DNA of 64,000 nt from the NCBI RefSeq assembly GCF_019320115.1, contig NC_089598.1:82666059-82730058 (forward strand), written 5' to 3'. Each line of letters opens with the position of its first letter. The first letter of the stretch is position 1. The translations under genes and the position numbers were made by a program. The notes below the pieces were generated by a model. The model had not been told where the DNA came from and searched no databases. It saw only the letters and a list, made by a program, of their open reading frames with translations. Shown piece by piece: positions 9,791 to 20,570 of the stretch. Source of the stretch: Miscanthus floridulus. Its lineage: Eukaryota; Streptophyta; Magnoliopsida; Poales; Poaceae.

Positions 9791-11498
9791 GTCAGCGTCC
9801 ACCGAATATCCCGACCAGCTAGCCGGGTGTGGCACGGCTTCGCCAGTACTGGCGGAAAGAACTGCTCAGCAGCCGACTATGGAGGAACCTGTAGAAGAAA
9901 TTCCGCCGGAACCTCAGCAGACGAGCGGCCAGACGACAGTCCCCGAGCAGCTGGTCGAGAAGACAGCCGAGCAAAGTACAAGTGCTCCGAGCACTAACCC
10001 TGCTGAGGCGGATACCTTGGCGCCAAGGGAACCATACCAAGCCGAGGAGCAGCAACCGGAGTTGGCGCAGAGCACGCTTGCCGATGCTACGGCTCGTGGG
10101 AAAGCCATAGTGGTTGCGGAGACTACAGACTCCAGACCAGCGCCTTCCCCTGAACAAGAGGCCGAAGAGGACGAAGTCAAAGAGATCCTAGGCCGTCCCC
10201 AAGACAAACGACAACATGTATATGTGTCGCGCTGGCGGAACGACGAGTGGGTTATGCATGAAGAAATCCCAGAGGTCGAAGAGACCCTAAAATTTGAACG
10301 AGCGGCAAAGCGTCTGGTGACAGAAGTCCAGGTATGTTTGGCTTGACCACTTGACCCTGTTATGTAGTCGAACTGTCTGACTTAGCTTATTTACATGCAG
10401 GACTTGATGAAGACCGCAAAGTACCAAAAGAGGTGCTTCGACCAGATTGAGGGAATCACAACGAACAATAGAGAACTGGCGGCCGAGGTGGAACGCTTGC
10501 GCCGCCAACTTGAAGCCACCGACTAGGAGAGGACAGAGCGAGAAGCACAGAACCAGAACCTGGTCGGCCAGCTCAATAACAAAGAGCGGGAAAAAACAAG
10601 TAAGTTGTCATTTTATCACAGCAAGTGTATGACACGTGTTGTTGCGTTGTTGGTAGTGACAGCTGTAATGCAGGCTTAGAAGCTGAGGTAACCCGCCTCC
10701 AAGAGGAGAATAGCCGCATGACCGTAGAGTGTGGTCACCTGAAGGAGGACAACGAGAAACTAGCGCGCAACCAGTCTCAACTCTAGGACCACACCACCAA
10801 AATGAAGGAGGAACTAAAGAGTAAGTATTCCATACCACCGTTCTCATTCTGTTGTCTGCCTTATCTTGTCGTGCCGTTACATTTGATGTCTTGTACGGTG
10901 TGTAGTTTTAAAAGTCAATGCCAAGAGGCATCTAGAAGCTGTGATGAAAGAGCATGACGGCTGGAAAGCATGATGCCTCGAGGCCACCGAGGATCGGGAC
11001 ACATGGAAGAACCGGTGCTAGGAAGTGGCAACTGGCATTTTGCCCGTCCTCGACCTTATCGACCCGGCGCTCACAGAGGAAGAGCTAAGGATGCCCCAGC
11101 TTAAATTGGTCAAGAGATGCAGAAAAGCATGTGGATGGTTCCAAGAGTTCGTGAAGGAGGCGGGTGAGTACACAGGTGCCCATGTGCTAAGCATGGTGCG
11201 TGCCCACTACCCCCTGATCGATCTCAAGCGCCTAGAGGCTGGATACCCGAAGGAGGTAGACCCAGACAAAGCGGAGGAGCTTCGGATGGCCCAGCTGGAC
11301 CTGTCGTCAAAGATAATTGGTGACATTAACCTATGTGGAGGTGGGACAGCACCTGTACAGGGTACACCATCGACAAGTCAGCTGGAAATACCATCAGTTG
11401 CAAGCCAACCGACGAAGCCTGCGGTCTCGACCAGCCAGGCATCGGCGGGGCCATCCCCTTCAGCTCGACTAGCACAAGAGTCCCCAAGAATCGAGTAG
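9791..11498 (+). pseudogene. Tat2 accessory coiled-coil ORF, N-terminus missing
   Basis: Exons with good GT/AG borders: 9791-10331, 10401-10599, 10674-10820 and 10906-11498. The product has an acidic Pro/Glu-rich region, then coiled coil (EVERLRRQLEA, EVTRLQEEN), then a globular domain (VLDLIDPALTEEELRMPQLK) and a Ser/Pro-rich tail. It is the same type of protein as the ORF at 1-1629 and is likewise convergent with the element's pol. In-frame TAG codons at 10524-10526 and 10784-10786 and a TGA near 10970 break it; each is one C-to-T change from CAG or CGA. Function unknown; in the family it is an extra ORF of Tat elements. Confidence 0.7.
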
Positions 11499-12073
11499 GA
11501 TATCAGAAGCAGCGAGCAGTAGGTGCCGCGTGCCCCGACCAGCCAATGTAATAGGCTTAGAGCTGTAGAAGGAGGACATAGTTGTGTTATTGTAAACTTG
11601 GGCCTCTTCAGGAAAGCTTGTAATAACGTAACTGTATATCATTATAAGCTTGTTTGCTTTGTATAAAATGTATTTAAGCTTGAAACTTATGTTGGTGTAA
11701 CTAAGTGAGAACATGATAACGTTCTATTTAGTTGTACCATTTTGCTCGACACATCATCCCGAAAAGTTTGTGCGGCCCTAGTTTGCCATGTGGTCGGAGT
11801 GTGAGGTGTGTGACCTATGCACACGCAGACGTGGACAAGTCAAACCAAGGGGGACCTGCCGATCACCCGTAACATAGAGAGCGGATCCCATGCACGTGTT
11901 GGGAGGAACCGAAGATAGGTCCTGCTCCGAAAATCGTAGGAGTGGTGGTCGGCTTTTACTGGCTAAGTTAGAATAACCATAAAAGTCGAAGTGACACATT
12001 AGAGTGGTCGGAGAAATCATAATAGCTTTATTGAAGTAAATCGAAAGTACAAGAGGGGTACATACCTCAGTAG
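11499..12073. other. Convergent intergenic segment of Tat2
   Basis: Between the 3' ends of the accessory ORF and pol. It holds a T-rich 3' UTR-like part and GC-richer sequence with 'gtggtcgg' motifs. No reading frame. Confidence 0.5.
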
Positions 12074-13309
12074 TTAAGCATAGAAACGTCTAAGCTTGTC
12101 GATGTGCCACGAGTTTGGTACGTCCGTACCGTCCAGGTGAGCTAACCTGTAAGACGTTGGTCGTGTGACCTCCTTGATCATGAAGGGCCCCTCCCATGGG
12201 GTTGCGAGTTTATGGACACCAGCCTGGTTCGTCTTCCACTTTAGGACCAGGACCCCGACCACAAAGAACCGCTCTTTAACATTCTTGTTGTAGTACCTGC
12301 GCAAAACAGCAAGGTATTTGGCCGTACGTACATAAGAATTGAGCCGCTTCTCTTCTACGCTATTCACTTCTAGCTCCCATACTTCATTGGCCTTGCCTTC
12401 GTTGAAGTTCTCTACCCATGCTGATCTGAAAGCTATATCTGCAGGAAGTACTGCCTCAACGCCGTAAACCATAAAGTATGGCGAGACGCCGGTGTTACGA
12501 ATGGGCTGAGTTCTGAGTCCCCAGACCACAGCTAGTAACTCTTTGAGCCATCTTCCGGGAGCTTTGTCATTTTCTCTATATATCCTCTTCTTCAACGCGT
12601 CCAAGATCATGCCATTTGCCTGCTCGACTTGTCCATTAGCTCTAGGGTGCGCCACCGAGACGTATTTTACTACTATGCTCCTTTCATCGCAGAAGTCCCA
12701 AAAAGCGTTCCCGGTGAACTGAGTACCCAGATCGGTGATGATGCTGTTGGGTATGCCAAAACGATGGATGACCTAGTCGAGGAATGTGATAGCCTTTTCT
12801 GAGGATGCCTGTACCAAAGGCATGTATTCTATCCACTTAGAAAATTTGTCGATTAGCACAAAGACACATGTAAATTTCCCTGGAGCCGGTTTGAAGGTCC
12901 TGATCATATCCAGTCCCCAGCACGTGAAGGGCCAGGAGGCTGCTATTGTCTGGATCTCATGTGCTGGTACGTGGATTCTCTTGGCGAAGAACTAACAACC
13001 CTCATAGTGGCAGACTAGCTTCTCTGCGTCGGCTACTGCTGACGGCCAATAGAACCCTATTCGGAAAGCCTTGCCGACCAGTGTTCTTGAGGCCGCGTGG
13101 TTGCCGCAGGAGCCAGAGTGGATTTGGTCCAGGAGATGTTTGCCATCCTCCTGGGTTATACACTTCTTCAAGATTTCCCGCTTTGCGCTCTTGCGCCATA
13201 GCTTGCCATCGACGAGCAGGTACTGCTTACTGCGACGCAGCAGGCGCTCATTCTCTGTCTAATCAGTGTAACCGCTGCCATCTGTTAGGTACTTGATGAA
13301 AGGTATTCT
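12074..13309 (-). pseudogene. Tat2 integrase region of pol
   Basis: The minus-strand frame shows, in order, the tail of the zinc-binding region (DGKHLLDQIHSGSCGNHA, then a cysteine pair near 12995-13015), the catalytic core (WGLDMIRTFKP; IPNSIITDLGTQFTG; AHPRANGQVEQANG with the glutamate of the D,D-E set), and a GPY/F-like C-terminal part (PWEGPFMIKEV). It ends with YA-stop at 12074. Stops at 12773-12775, 12992-12994 and 13259-13261 interrupt the core, so it is inactive. Integrase would insert the cDNA into the genome. Confidence 0.75.
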
Positions 13310-14002
13310 CTAGTCGGGCTCATGAGTGGTCGGAGGGGGCTCGGTGGTGCTTGACGCCAGAACCGTAGCCACCAATTGCTGGTCTGGAGGCTTGTCTGCC
13401 ATGGAATCTTCCTCTTCGATGGAAGGCGTGAGCAGGTCTTGGACGAATACGCCATGTGGGATTTTTGCTCGGGATGATCCTAACTTTGACAGTGCATCCG
13501 CTGCTTGATTCTTGTCCCGGACCACGTGTATGTACTCGATGCCATAGAACCTGCCTTCCAGCTTTCTGATCAATTTGCAGTATGCATCCATCTTTTCGCT
13601 GGTTGTGTCCGAGTCCTTGTTGAGTTGGTTGATGACCAGAGCAGAGTCTCCGTAGACATAGAGACATTTAATGCCAAGCTCAACCACAATGCGCAAACCA
13701 TGTAGGCATGCTTCGTACTCGGCGGCATTATTAGATGCTGGGAAATAAATCCTGAGGACGTACCAGAGCTGCTCCTTGGATGGAGACATGAAAAGGACTC
13801 CTGCTCCCGCACCGTCAATGTTGAGAGAGCCGTCGAGGTACATCGTCCAATACTCATCGGATCTGGGAGAGGCAGGCGTGCTTAAGTCTGTCCACTCGAC
13901 GATGAAATCAACAAGTGCCTGAGACTTGATTGTTGTGCGGCTTGCGAACTCCAAGGAAAAGGGGCATAGCTCCATTGCCCATTTGATGATGCGCCCGTTC
14001 AC
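13310..14002 (-). pseudogene. Tat2 second (plant-type) RNase H region
   Basis: YLDGSLNIDGAGAGVLFMSP, then NNAAEYEACLHGL, YGDSALVINQL and KNQAADALSKLGS give the D, E, D, D pattern of RNase H type I. Tat elements are known to carry an additional archaeal/plant-like RNase H after the normal one; the position, after the RT plus connection region and before integrase, fits. The frame opens with the end of the first RNase H (MNGRIIKWAMELCPFSLEF) and ends at a TAG at 13310 that replaces a tryptophan codon in relatives. Confidence 0.75.
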
Positions 14003-14176
14003 ATCCTTGTTGCTAATGATGTCTCATAGAGGGTACTCAGTCATGACCACCACACGATATCCGTCGAAGTAGTGTTTCAACTTTCGAGATGTTATCAGTA
14101 TGGCGTAGATCAACTTCTGAATCTGTGGGTACCTAGTCTTGGACTCATTGAGTACCTCACTAATGAAATAGATTGG

Positions 14177-15091
14177 TCATTGTACCTTGTAGACGTGGCC
14201 GAGCTCGTCTCGCTTGACCACCATGGCCATGGAGACCACTCGATTAGTAGCCGCAATGTATAGCAGGAGTATTTCGTCTTCTCTTGGAGCAGTGAGGACT
14301 GGAGGTGATGCAAGGTATTGTTTCAGCTGTGTGAAGGCAGCGTCTGCTTCCTCCGACCACTCAAACTTTTCGGATGCTTTGAGTAGTTTAAAGAACGGTA
14401 ATCCTTTTTTGCCTAATCTTGATATGAAACGGCTGAGGGCGGCCATGCATCCAGTAAGCTTCTGAACATCCTTCACCTTTTTGGGCGGCTTCATGTCCAA
14501 GATAGCTTTGACTTTCTCCGAGTTAGGGCATATGCCGTCGTGACTGACAACGTTGCCGAGTAGTATGCCAGAAGGAACACCAAAGATGCACTTCTTTGGG
14601 TTTAACTTCCACTGGAATGTATTAAGGGCTGCAAAGGTGCGTTCCAGGTTGTCAACAAGGGTATGAGCTTCCTTGGTTTTGACAACTATTTCATCAACAT
14701 AAGCCTCGACGAGGTCATCTTTTATCTCGTCTTTGAGGCAACCTTGTATAGCGCGTTGGTAGGTAGCCCCGGCGTTCTTGAGCCCGAACGACATGGTCGT
14801 GTAGCAGTAGGCGCCGAAGGGTGTGATAAAAGATGTCTTGATCTGGTCATCCTTTTTGAGAGCGATCTGGTGATAACCAGAGTAGCAATTGAGAAAGGAA
14901 AGGAGCTCGCAACCGGCGGTTGAATCTACGACCTCGTCTATGCGAGGTAAGCCAAAGGGGTCCTTAGGGTAGTGTTTGTTGAGATCAGTGTAATCAACGC
15001 ACATTCTCCATTCATTATTCTTTTTGTGTACAAGAACCGGGTTGGCTAACCACTCTGGATGATACACTTCTTTGATAAATCCGGCTGCCAA
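14177..15091 (-). pseudogene. Tat2 reverse transcriptase with altered active site (YVDE)
   Basis: Clear RT motifs: FIKEVYHPEWLANPVLVHKK, WRMCVDYTDLNKHYPKD, SGYHQIALKKDDQIKTSFIT, YTTMSFGLKNAGATYQRA, then the active-site region AYVDEIVVKT, followed by LNPKKCIFGV. Retroelement RTs have two aspartates (YVDD) here; the second is glutamate, encoded by 14690-14692. The frame ends at a TGA (14177-14179), and the upstream continuation is broken by a TGA at 15143-15145. RT would copy the RNA into DNA; this copy should be inactive. Confidence 0.8.
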
Positions 15092-15409
15092 AAGCCGTGT
15101 AACTTCTACCCTAATCGCCTCCTTTTTGTCGTGAGCGAACCGTCATAGCTTCTGCTTGATAGGTTTGGCCTTGCCGTTGACATTCAAGGAGTGCTCGATC
15201 AAGTTCCGAGGTACACCGGGCATGTCAGTAGGTTTCCATGCGAACACATCCACGTTGCTCCTCAAGAACCTAACAAGCGTGTCTTCCTATTTGGGATCCA
15301 GGTTGGCCCTGATAAGGGCCATTTTGCTGGGATCACCGTCGACCAGCTAGATCACCTTGTGCTCTTTGGACTTGATGTTCTTGCGTGGAGCCTCGAGCTC
15401 CGGGATCTC

Positions 15410-16735
15410 CTAGTGGTCGGTCGAGGTCTTCTTGGCATCGAGCACGGTCTCGGCCATGCGAATAGAGAGGTCGTGAGCCTCTGCTATTTTGAAACTGTCA
15501 TCTTCGCAGGTATAAGCTGCATACATGTTGCCTCGGAGGGTTAGAACTCCTTTCTCGGTAGGCATCTTGAGCACCAGATACCTGTAATGAGGTATGGCCA
15601 TGAACTTGGTGAGCGACGGTCGACTAAGAATAGCATGGTAGGTGCCGTCGAAGTCAGCGACCACGAAGTTGACGTAGTCGGTGCGGAAGTGGTCCGGGGT
15701 CCCAAACTACACAGGTAGCGTGATCTGCCCGAGAGGTGTAGCGCTTTGTCCGGGGAGAACACCCCAGAACTGTGCCTCGTACGGCTTGAGGTCCGCATGA
15801 GCTATCTTCAGGGCAGGCAGACTGTTCTTGAACAGTATATCGATGGAGCTACCGCCGTCGATCAGTACTCTATCGAACTGAACCTTGTTGATACAAGGAT
15901 CGAGGACCAGGGGAAAACGCCCTGGCTCAGGTATTGCAGCCCATTGGTCCTTTCTGCTGAAGGAGATTTCGCGGTGAGACCACGGAGGGAGCCACGGATC
16001 GGTGAGGAGATTGTCGGTGTTGGCCACGTTCAAGCAAGCGTGGGCGAGCAGCTTGCGTTCTCGTTTGGTCTCGATGGACACTTTGCCTCCAATGATGGTG
16101 TGCACGCGATCGATTGGCTTGACGTACTTGTGATGAGGGTCTACATCGTCGTCGTCGTTATCCTCATTGCGCTGTTCCCCTGCGTCGTTAGGCTTGTCGG
16201 ACGTATCCGGAGCCTGTTGACGCGTGTAGATAGACTTGAGGACGCGGCAATTCTCCATGGTATGGTTTGACTTTGGATGGAGCTGGCAGGGCCCTTTCAA
16301 TGCTTTGGCGTAGTCGTCTTCATAGTTACGATGTCCGCCACCCTTTTTAATGGTGTTGACCTCGCCATCGTCTTCCCGAGCACGCTTGCTCCTGTAATCG
16401 TCACGGCGGTTACGTCGCTGATTACGTTGGTCACGGTGGTCGTGGGAGTCATTGCGCTGGTTGCGGCGGTCAAAATTGTCATTCTGACCATGGTTGCCGT
16501 GGTAGTCGTCGCGGTGTGGGGGATGGTCGGAGCGTAGAACCCTTGTTGCTTCTTCAATAATTATCTTTTTAGCGGCGTCGGCGTCCGCATATTTCTTAGC
16601 GGTGGCCAGGAGCGCTGTGACTAATTCAGGTCTCTTGTGGTGGAGCTTGTCCCTTAGGGCGTCGTGGAAGCGGAGGCTAGTGATGAAAGCCTCGATTGCC
16701 TCGTTGTCAGAGATTGATGGGACCTTGATGCGCAT
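15410..16735 (-). pseudogene. Tat2 gag C-terminus and protease region
   Basis: 16735-15707 encodes the end of gag with a strongly Arg/Asp/Asn-rich stretch (about residues 70-130), a CQLHPKSNHTMENC knuckle-like motif, and the start of the aspartic protease (VLIDGGSSIDILF, the DGG variant typical of Tat). After a TAG at 15707-15709 the frame resumes (15664-15410) with the conserved YHAILSRPSLTKFMA segment and the linker to RT. Protease would cleave the polyprotein. Confidence 0.75.
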
Positions 16736-16783
16736 CTTTGAGAAACGCCGGACGTACTCGCGCAGTGGCTCATCTTTTCGATC

Positions 16784-18789
16784 TCAAATCCATTGCAGAT
16801 CGTATTTGTTGCCTAGTTGTTCACAAGTAGCAATGAAGTTGTTGATGAAGGCTTGCTTGAGCTCCTGCCAAGCGTCGAAGTAGTTCGCCGGCAAGCTGAC
16901 CAGCCATTGGTGACCCGCATGGCCAACAGCGACTGGGAAATAGTTAGACATGACGTGCTCGTCAGCCATGGCTGATCTGCACGTAGTCTCGTAAAGCATG
17001 ACCCATAATTCAGGGTTTTCCTTGCCGTCGTACTTCTGAAGTTTCTCGAGCTTGAAATTCTTAGGCCATATGACTTGGCGAAGGTGTGGAGTAAACTGCT
17101 TCAAACCCGGTGGGCCGTGGGTAGTGTCATATTCCATATGGCGATAACTTTCGTGGGATGCTCGATCGTCGGCTCTCTGGTTGATGCGAGCGCACAGATT
17201 GCGTCCACCGAGGTAATGGTGGAGATCGTTATTGCCATCGCGGCGATCTCGATTGCCATCTGGATTAGCCCTACGACCGTGGTTATCGCGGTGATTGTCA
17301 CGGTTGTCCCGGCAGTTATCATCCCGGACGTCACGGCGGTTGTCGTCCCAACGGCGGTTGTCATCCTAGCCACCATCATGGCCACCGTTTCCACCTTGAC
17401 GGTTGTCTGATGGGTCGTTGTTGCACGAGCCATGTTGGTTGAGTGGCTGTGAGCAACTTGGGTGCTGGCAGCTATGGCTTGACTCGACTGAGATAGATGG
17501 AGCCCAAGCTTGGTTTACAATCTCTGCGGTCTGGGCCATAGCAGCCGTCAGATAGGCTTGTATTTTATCATGAACTGCTTGGGTTTCCGGGGTGTTGGGT
17601 AGCCGTTGCATTGTCACCATGGCGACGGCTACGTTGGCACTTGGAGTCTTGAAGACCTGTTTGTCCCCCACCCTGTCGAAAGCATCGTTGAGGTCACGTG
17701 GCTGTACCCTTATGCGTCGTGCCTCCTGGTCTGCTTCGGCTTCGATTTGTCGACGATTAAACCGGTCAATATTGCGTGCTTCGCATGCAGTCCTTTCTTG
17801 TTCTATTTCGCCAACTGCTGGCGGTTCGTCATTGCTGACAACATGGATCAAATTCCCTCATCTTGGCGGGAAAGACAGGAATTGTGAAAACCCCGGGGCG
17901 TGGTCTGGGATATCCAGATCATACTTGACGCCTTCATCTTCATGATGCTGAAGCTCGGTGTGGACAGATGCATTAGATGCGGTGCCAGATGAGGAGCTAG
18001 AGTCGCCCTCTTGGACTGTGTGGATGGATCCTTCTTGATAATCTTCAATCCAGATCATGTTGACGAAGTTGCGTGGCTTCAGCCGAGGTCGGTGCATAAA
18101 ACACAGATCCAAGCGGTGTTGTAGGTTGTAGGTGTAGCTGGAGGCAGCATTTCGCAGGCCGTAGGGCTAGACCTGGTGGTTCTCCGTCGAGGCTTCGTAC
18201 TCGGAGAGCCGGAGACATGTCGCGAAGGCTGGCCGGCGACGAGTAGAGCGCCCTTCAAGAGTAGATGTGACCACGAGATATGTACCAAGTCATGTAGGAC
18301 GATTGGTCCGAGCTAGTCGGGTAGATCTGTTGTGGGGAGCGGTTACCTGCTCATTAGGTTGACTTTGAATCGTACTTACCAGAGCTAGGGTTTCAGCGAG
18401 TTTGGTGCCGACCCGATCGATGGAGTCGAGTAGGTCGGTATTGTCGATCTGCTTCCCTTTGTAGCGAGGAAGCGGATGACGAGTTGTCGGCATGGCTAAA
18501 GGTGATGCAGGCGTGGTCAGAGCCAGATGTACCGTGGTTGGAGCTAGATCCATCATGGTCGGAGCCATATCCGTCGTGGTCGGAGCCGTATCCGTCGTGG
18601 TCGGAGCCGTATCCACTGTGGTTGGAGCCGTAGCCGATGCAGGTGAAGCAGTGGTCGGCGCAGACTGAATCCACGCCTCCTCCGGGGTCATGGCGATGAA
18701 GTCGTCAGAGCCGGTGTTCTAGGTGATCTGGCCAACGGTGAACGTGAAGCCGTTCGGCGTAGCCATGGAGCCGGAGATGATGATCATCT
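16784..18789 (-). pseudogene. Tat2 gag N-terminal and central region
   Basis: It begins near 18789-18766 (MATPNGFTFTVGQIT), is stopped at once by TAG 18719-18721, then continues through a Thr/Pro-rich repeat region (18691-18290), a segment at 18112-17858 and a gag block at 17851-17366. The typical gag core follows at 17137-16784 (SNYFPVAVGHAGHQWLVSLP, DAWQELKQAFINNF) and ends at TGA 16784-16786. The order and motifs match grass Tat gag. Too many breaks for function. Confidence 0.7.
18537..18640 (-). repeat. 21-bp in-frame tandem repeat in Tat2 gag
   Basis: About five units of tcggagccgtatccgtcgtgg; because the unit is 21 bp it encodes a repeated APTTTDT/M heptapeptide on the minus strand. 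Confidence 0.75.
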
Positions 18790-18835
18790 TGTTTGCTTGG
18801 AGAGCAGTACGCACACCCCCTACTTGGCGTGCCAC

Positions 18836-19307
18836 TGTTGATGAAATATGGTCGGCAGTCTACCTAGGGGTATGCCCAAGGTAGTAGATTGTCGGCAGAC
18901 AGATGTGCAAGCCACAAACAAGACGGTGACGCAAGACAGACACGAGGTTTTATCCAGGTTTGGCCGCCAAGAAGGCATAATACCTACGTCCTGCGTCTGA
19001 TTTGTATTGTTGTATGTCAATGAGAGATGTTTTTTAGAGGGGTCCCCTGCCCGCCTTATATAGTCCGGGGGGCAGGGTTACAGATCTAGAAACTAATCCT
19101 AGCCTGTTACAATTGCCATATGTGGCCGGATAAGGATTCATATTCTAACCGACCAGGATCTTGATTGATCGCCAAATCCGCCTTGACTCCTTGCGCGGGA
19201 CTCCGATCAAGTTGGCCAGGCCGCACGTCGTCTTTTGGTGGACTGGACCCACCGATCCGGGCCGGCCCAAGCTTAGCCATAAGGGTATAGGGGTTAATAC
19301 CCCCACA
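18836..19307 (-). repeat. LTR of Tat2 (about 472 bp)
   Basis: It starts TGTTGATGAAATATGG at 18836 next to a TGGCACGCCAAGTAGGGGG primer-binding-like region on the minus strand, and ends at the CA of ...AATACCCCCACA (19305 or 19307). A length near 450-470 bp fits RIRE2-type elements. The next bases, ATGGC (19308-19312), are the expected single visible copy of the target duplication. Confidence 0.7.
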
Positions 19308-20018
19308 ATGGCCGAGAGGAATGGTCGTTCAGATGATTGGGTCATGAAACAGCATAAGCAACGCCTAACATCATGGTTGAAGGACCAGAACATACAGCCT
19401 GGAGAAACCATAGATTCTATTACCATCAGTCGGTTGGCGGCCGGGCCATCGAAACAGGTGACGTCTTGGAATGCTTATGACATCAATGGGTACACATACT
19501 ATACCGACACAAAGGACAGGAAATCTGTGAATCAGAACAGCGGCGTCCGAATAGAGGCTCTCGACGGGGTGGGGCAAAAGGTGTTGTACTTTGGTATAAT
19601 TGAAGATATATGGGAACTTGACTATGGAAGGGATATAAAGGTGGCCCTATTTCGATGCCGCTGGATCAAGCAACATCAATTAAATGAGATCGAACAGAGA
19701 GTTGTCGACCTCCAGAATGTAGGCTACCAGGATGACCCTTGGGTGCTCACTGAACGAGTTGCGCAAGTCTTCTATATGCCTGACCCACAAAGTAACCTCC
19801 CCCCAAAGAAGAAGACAAAGCACGTGGTGGCCTCTAGAAAACAACATATCATCGGAGTTGATGGCGTGGACGATGTTGAAGCTTACAATAAGTGTGATGA
19901 GATGCCGCTATTCACAGACTTTTGTAAGAAGATCGAGGATGTGGAAAAGAACCTGCCCAAAGATATATTGCCATGGGAACGAAAAGGTGTCAAGGGGAAA
20001 GTTGTCACGGTGGGCTAG
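19308..20018 (+). pseudogene. CACTA TNP2 transposase, C-terminal exon only
   Basis: An open frame of about 236 residues starting with MAERNGRSDDWVMKQHKQRL and containing DINGYTYYTDTKD, NSGVRIEALDG, DIWELDYGRDIKVALFRCRW, LQNVGYQDDPWVLTERVAQV and the tail DEMPLFTDF. This is the conserved C-terminal region (DUF4216-type) of plant TNP2-like transposases. The catalytic part lies upstream and is cut off by the Tat2 insertion at 19307/19308. TNP2 recognises the termini and catalyses excision. No stop occurs before 20016-20018. Confidence 0.85.
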
Positions 20019-20034
20019 CTAGTTTATGTAAGTG

Positions 20035-20152
20035 TGTCAGTGTTTGTAAGACTACATTCATGTATGTGTGTGTGAGACTACATTTATGTATGTGTGTGAG
20101 ACAACATTCATGTATGTGTGTGTGAGACTACATTCATGTATGTTTGTGTGAA
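20035..20152. repeat. Minisatellite of about 34 bp
   Basis: Four units of gtgtgagactacattcatgt type, following the TNP2 stop. Confidence 0.75.
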
Positions 20153-20190
20153 CAATGTGTACTAAGAATTTAACAAATTATGAAATTACC

Positions 20191-20570
20191 AAAATAAAAG
20201 TTGTAGATCTCCATGAGTTATTCAACTTTGGTATTCATTACTTTTTCAGTTGAAATGATTTGGGGGCCCAAATTTTGGTTTGAACTTGTCATTTTTTCAA
20301 ATTTCGAATTTGAAAGGTTCAAATTTTGTCAAATGACAAGATGACTAAAATAAAAGTTGTAGATATTAATGAGTGGAACAACTTTGGTATTCATCACTTT
20401 TTATGTTGAAATCAATTTGGGTCTCAAATTTTGGTTCGAACTTGTCATTTTTTAAAATTTCAAATTTGAAAGGTTCAAATTTTGTCAAATGACAAGATAA
20501 CCAAAATAAAAGTTGTAGATCTTGATGGGTTGAACAACTTTTGTATTCATCACTTTACATCTGAAATCAT
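20191..20570. repeat. 156-bp tandem repeat, about 2.4 units
   Basis: aaaataaaagttgtagat recurs at 20191, 20347 and 20503, an exact 156-bp spacing, with the intervening sequence conserved (ttcatcactttt, aaatttgaaaggttcaaatt). The last unit is partial. Confidence 0.8.

Larger units (their letters stand above)
9714..19307 (-). mobile_element. Tat-lineage Ty3/gypsy element (Tat2), RIRE2/Retrosat2-like, missing its 3' end
   Basis: On the minus strand: LTR (19307-18836), leader, gag, protease, RT, RNase H, integrase (ending 12074), then a convergent coiled-coil ORF (9791-11498). The 3' LTR and the N-terminal part of that ORF are absent because the sequence switches at 9713/9714 to a CACTA end, exactly inside an intron. 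Gag-pol carries many in-frame stops. The LTR end at 19307 is followed by TNP2 coding sequence, so this element inserted into a CACTA transposase gene. Confidence 0.75.

Noticed and set aside
17075..17433. Hydrophobic Val/Ile-rich and Thr-rich ORFs
   Set aside because: Antisense and out-of-frame readings of the Arg/Asp/Asn-rich gag repeat of Tat2.
19161..19307. N-terminal 49 codons upstream of MAERNGRSDD
   Set aside because: They are read-through of the Tat2 LTR, not transposase sequence.
20191..20570. Possible centromeric satellite (156 bp, the length of maize CentC)
   Set aside because: Only 2.4 units, located between CACTA genes, and the sequence does not look like CentC.
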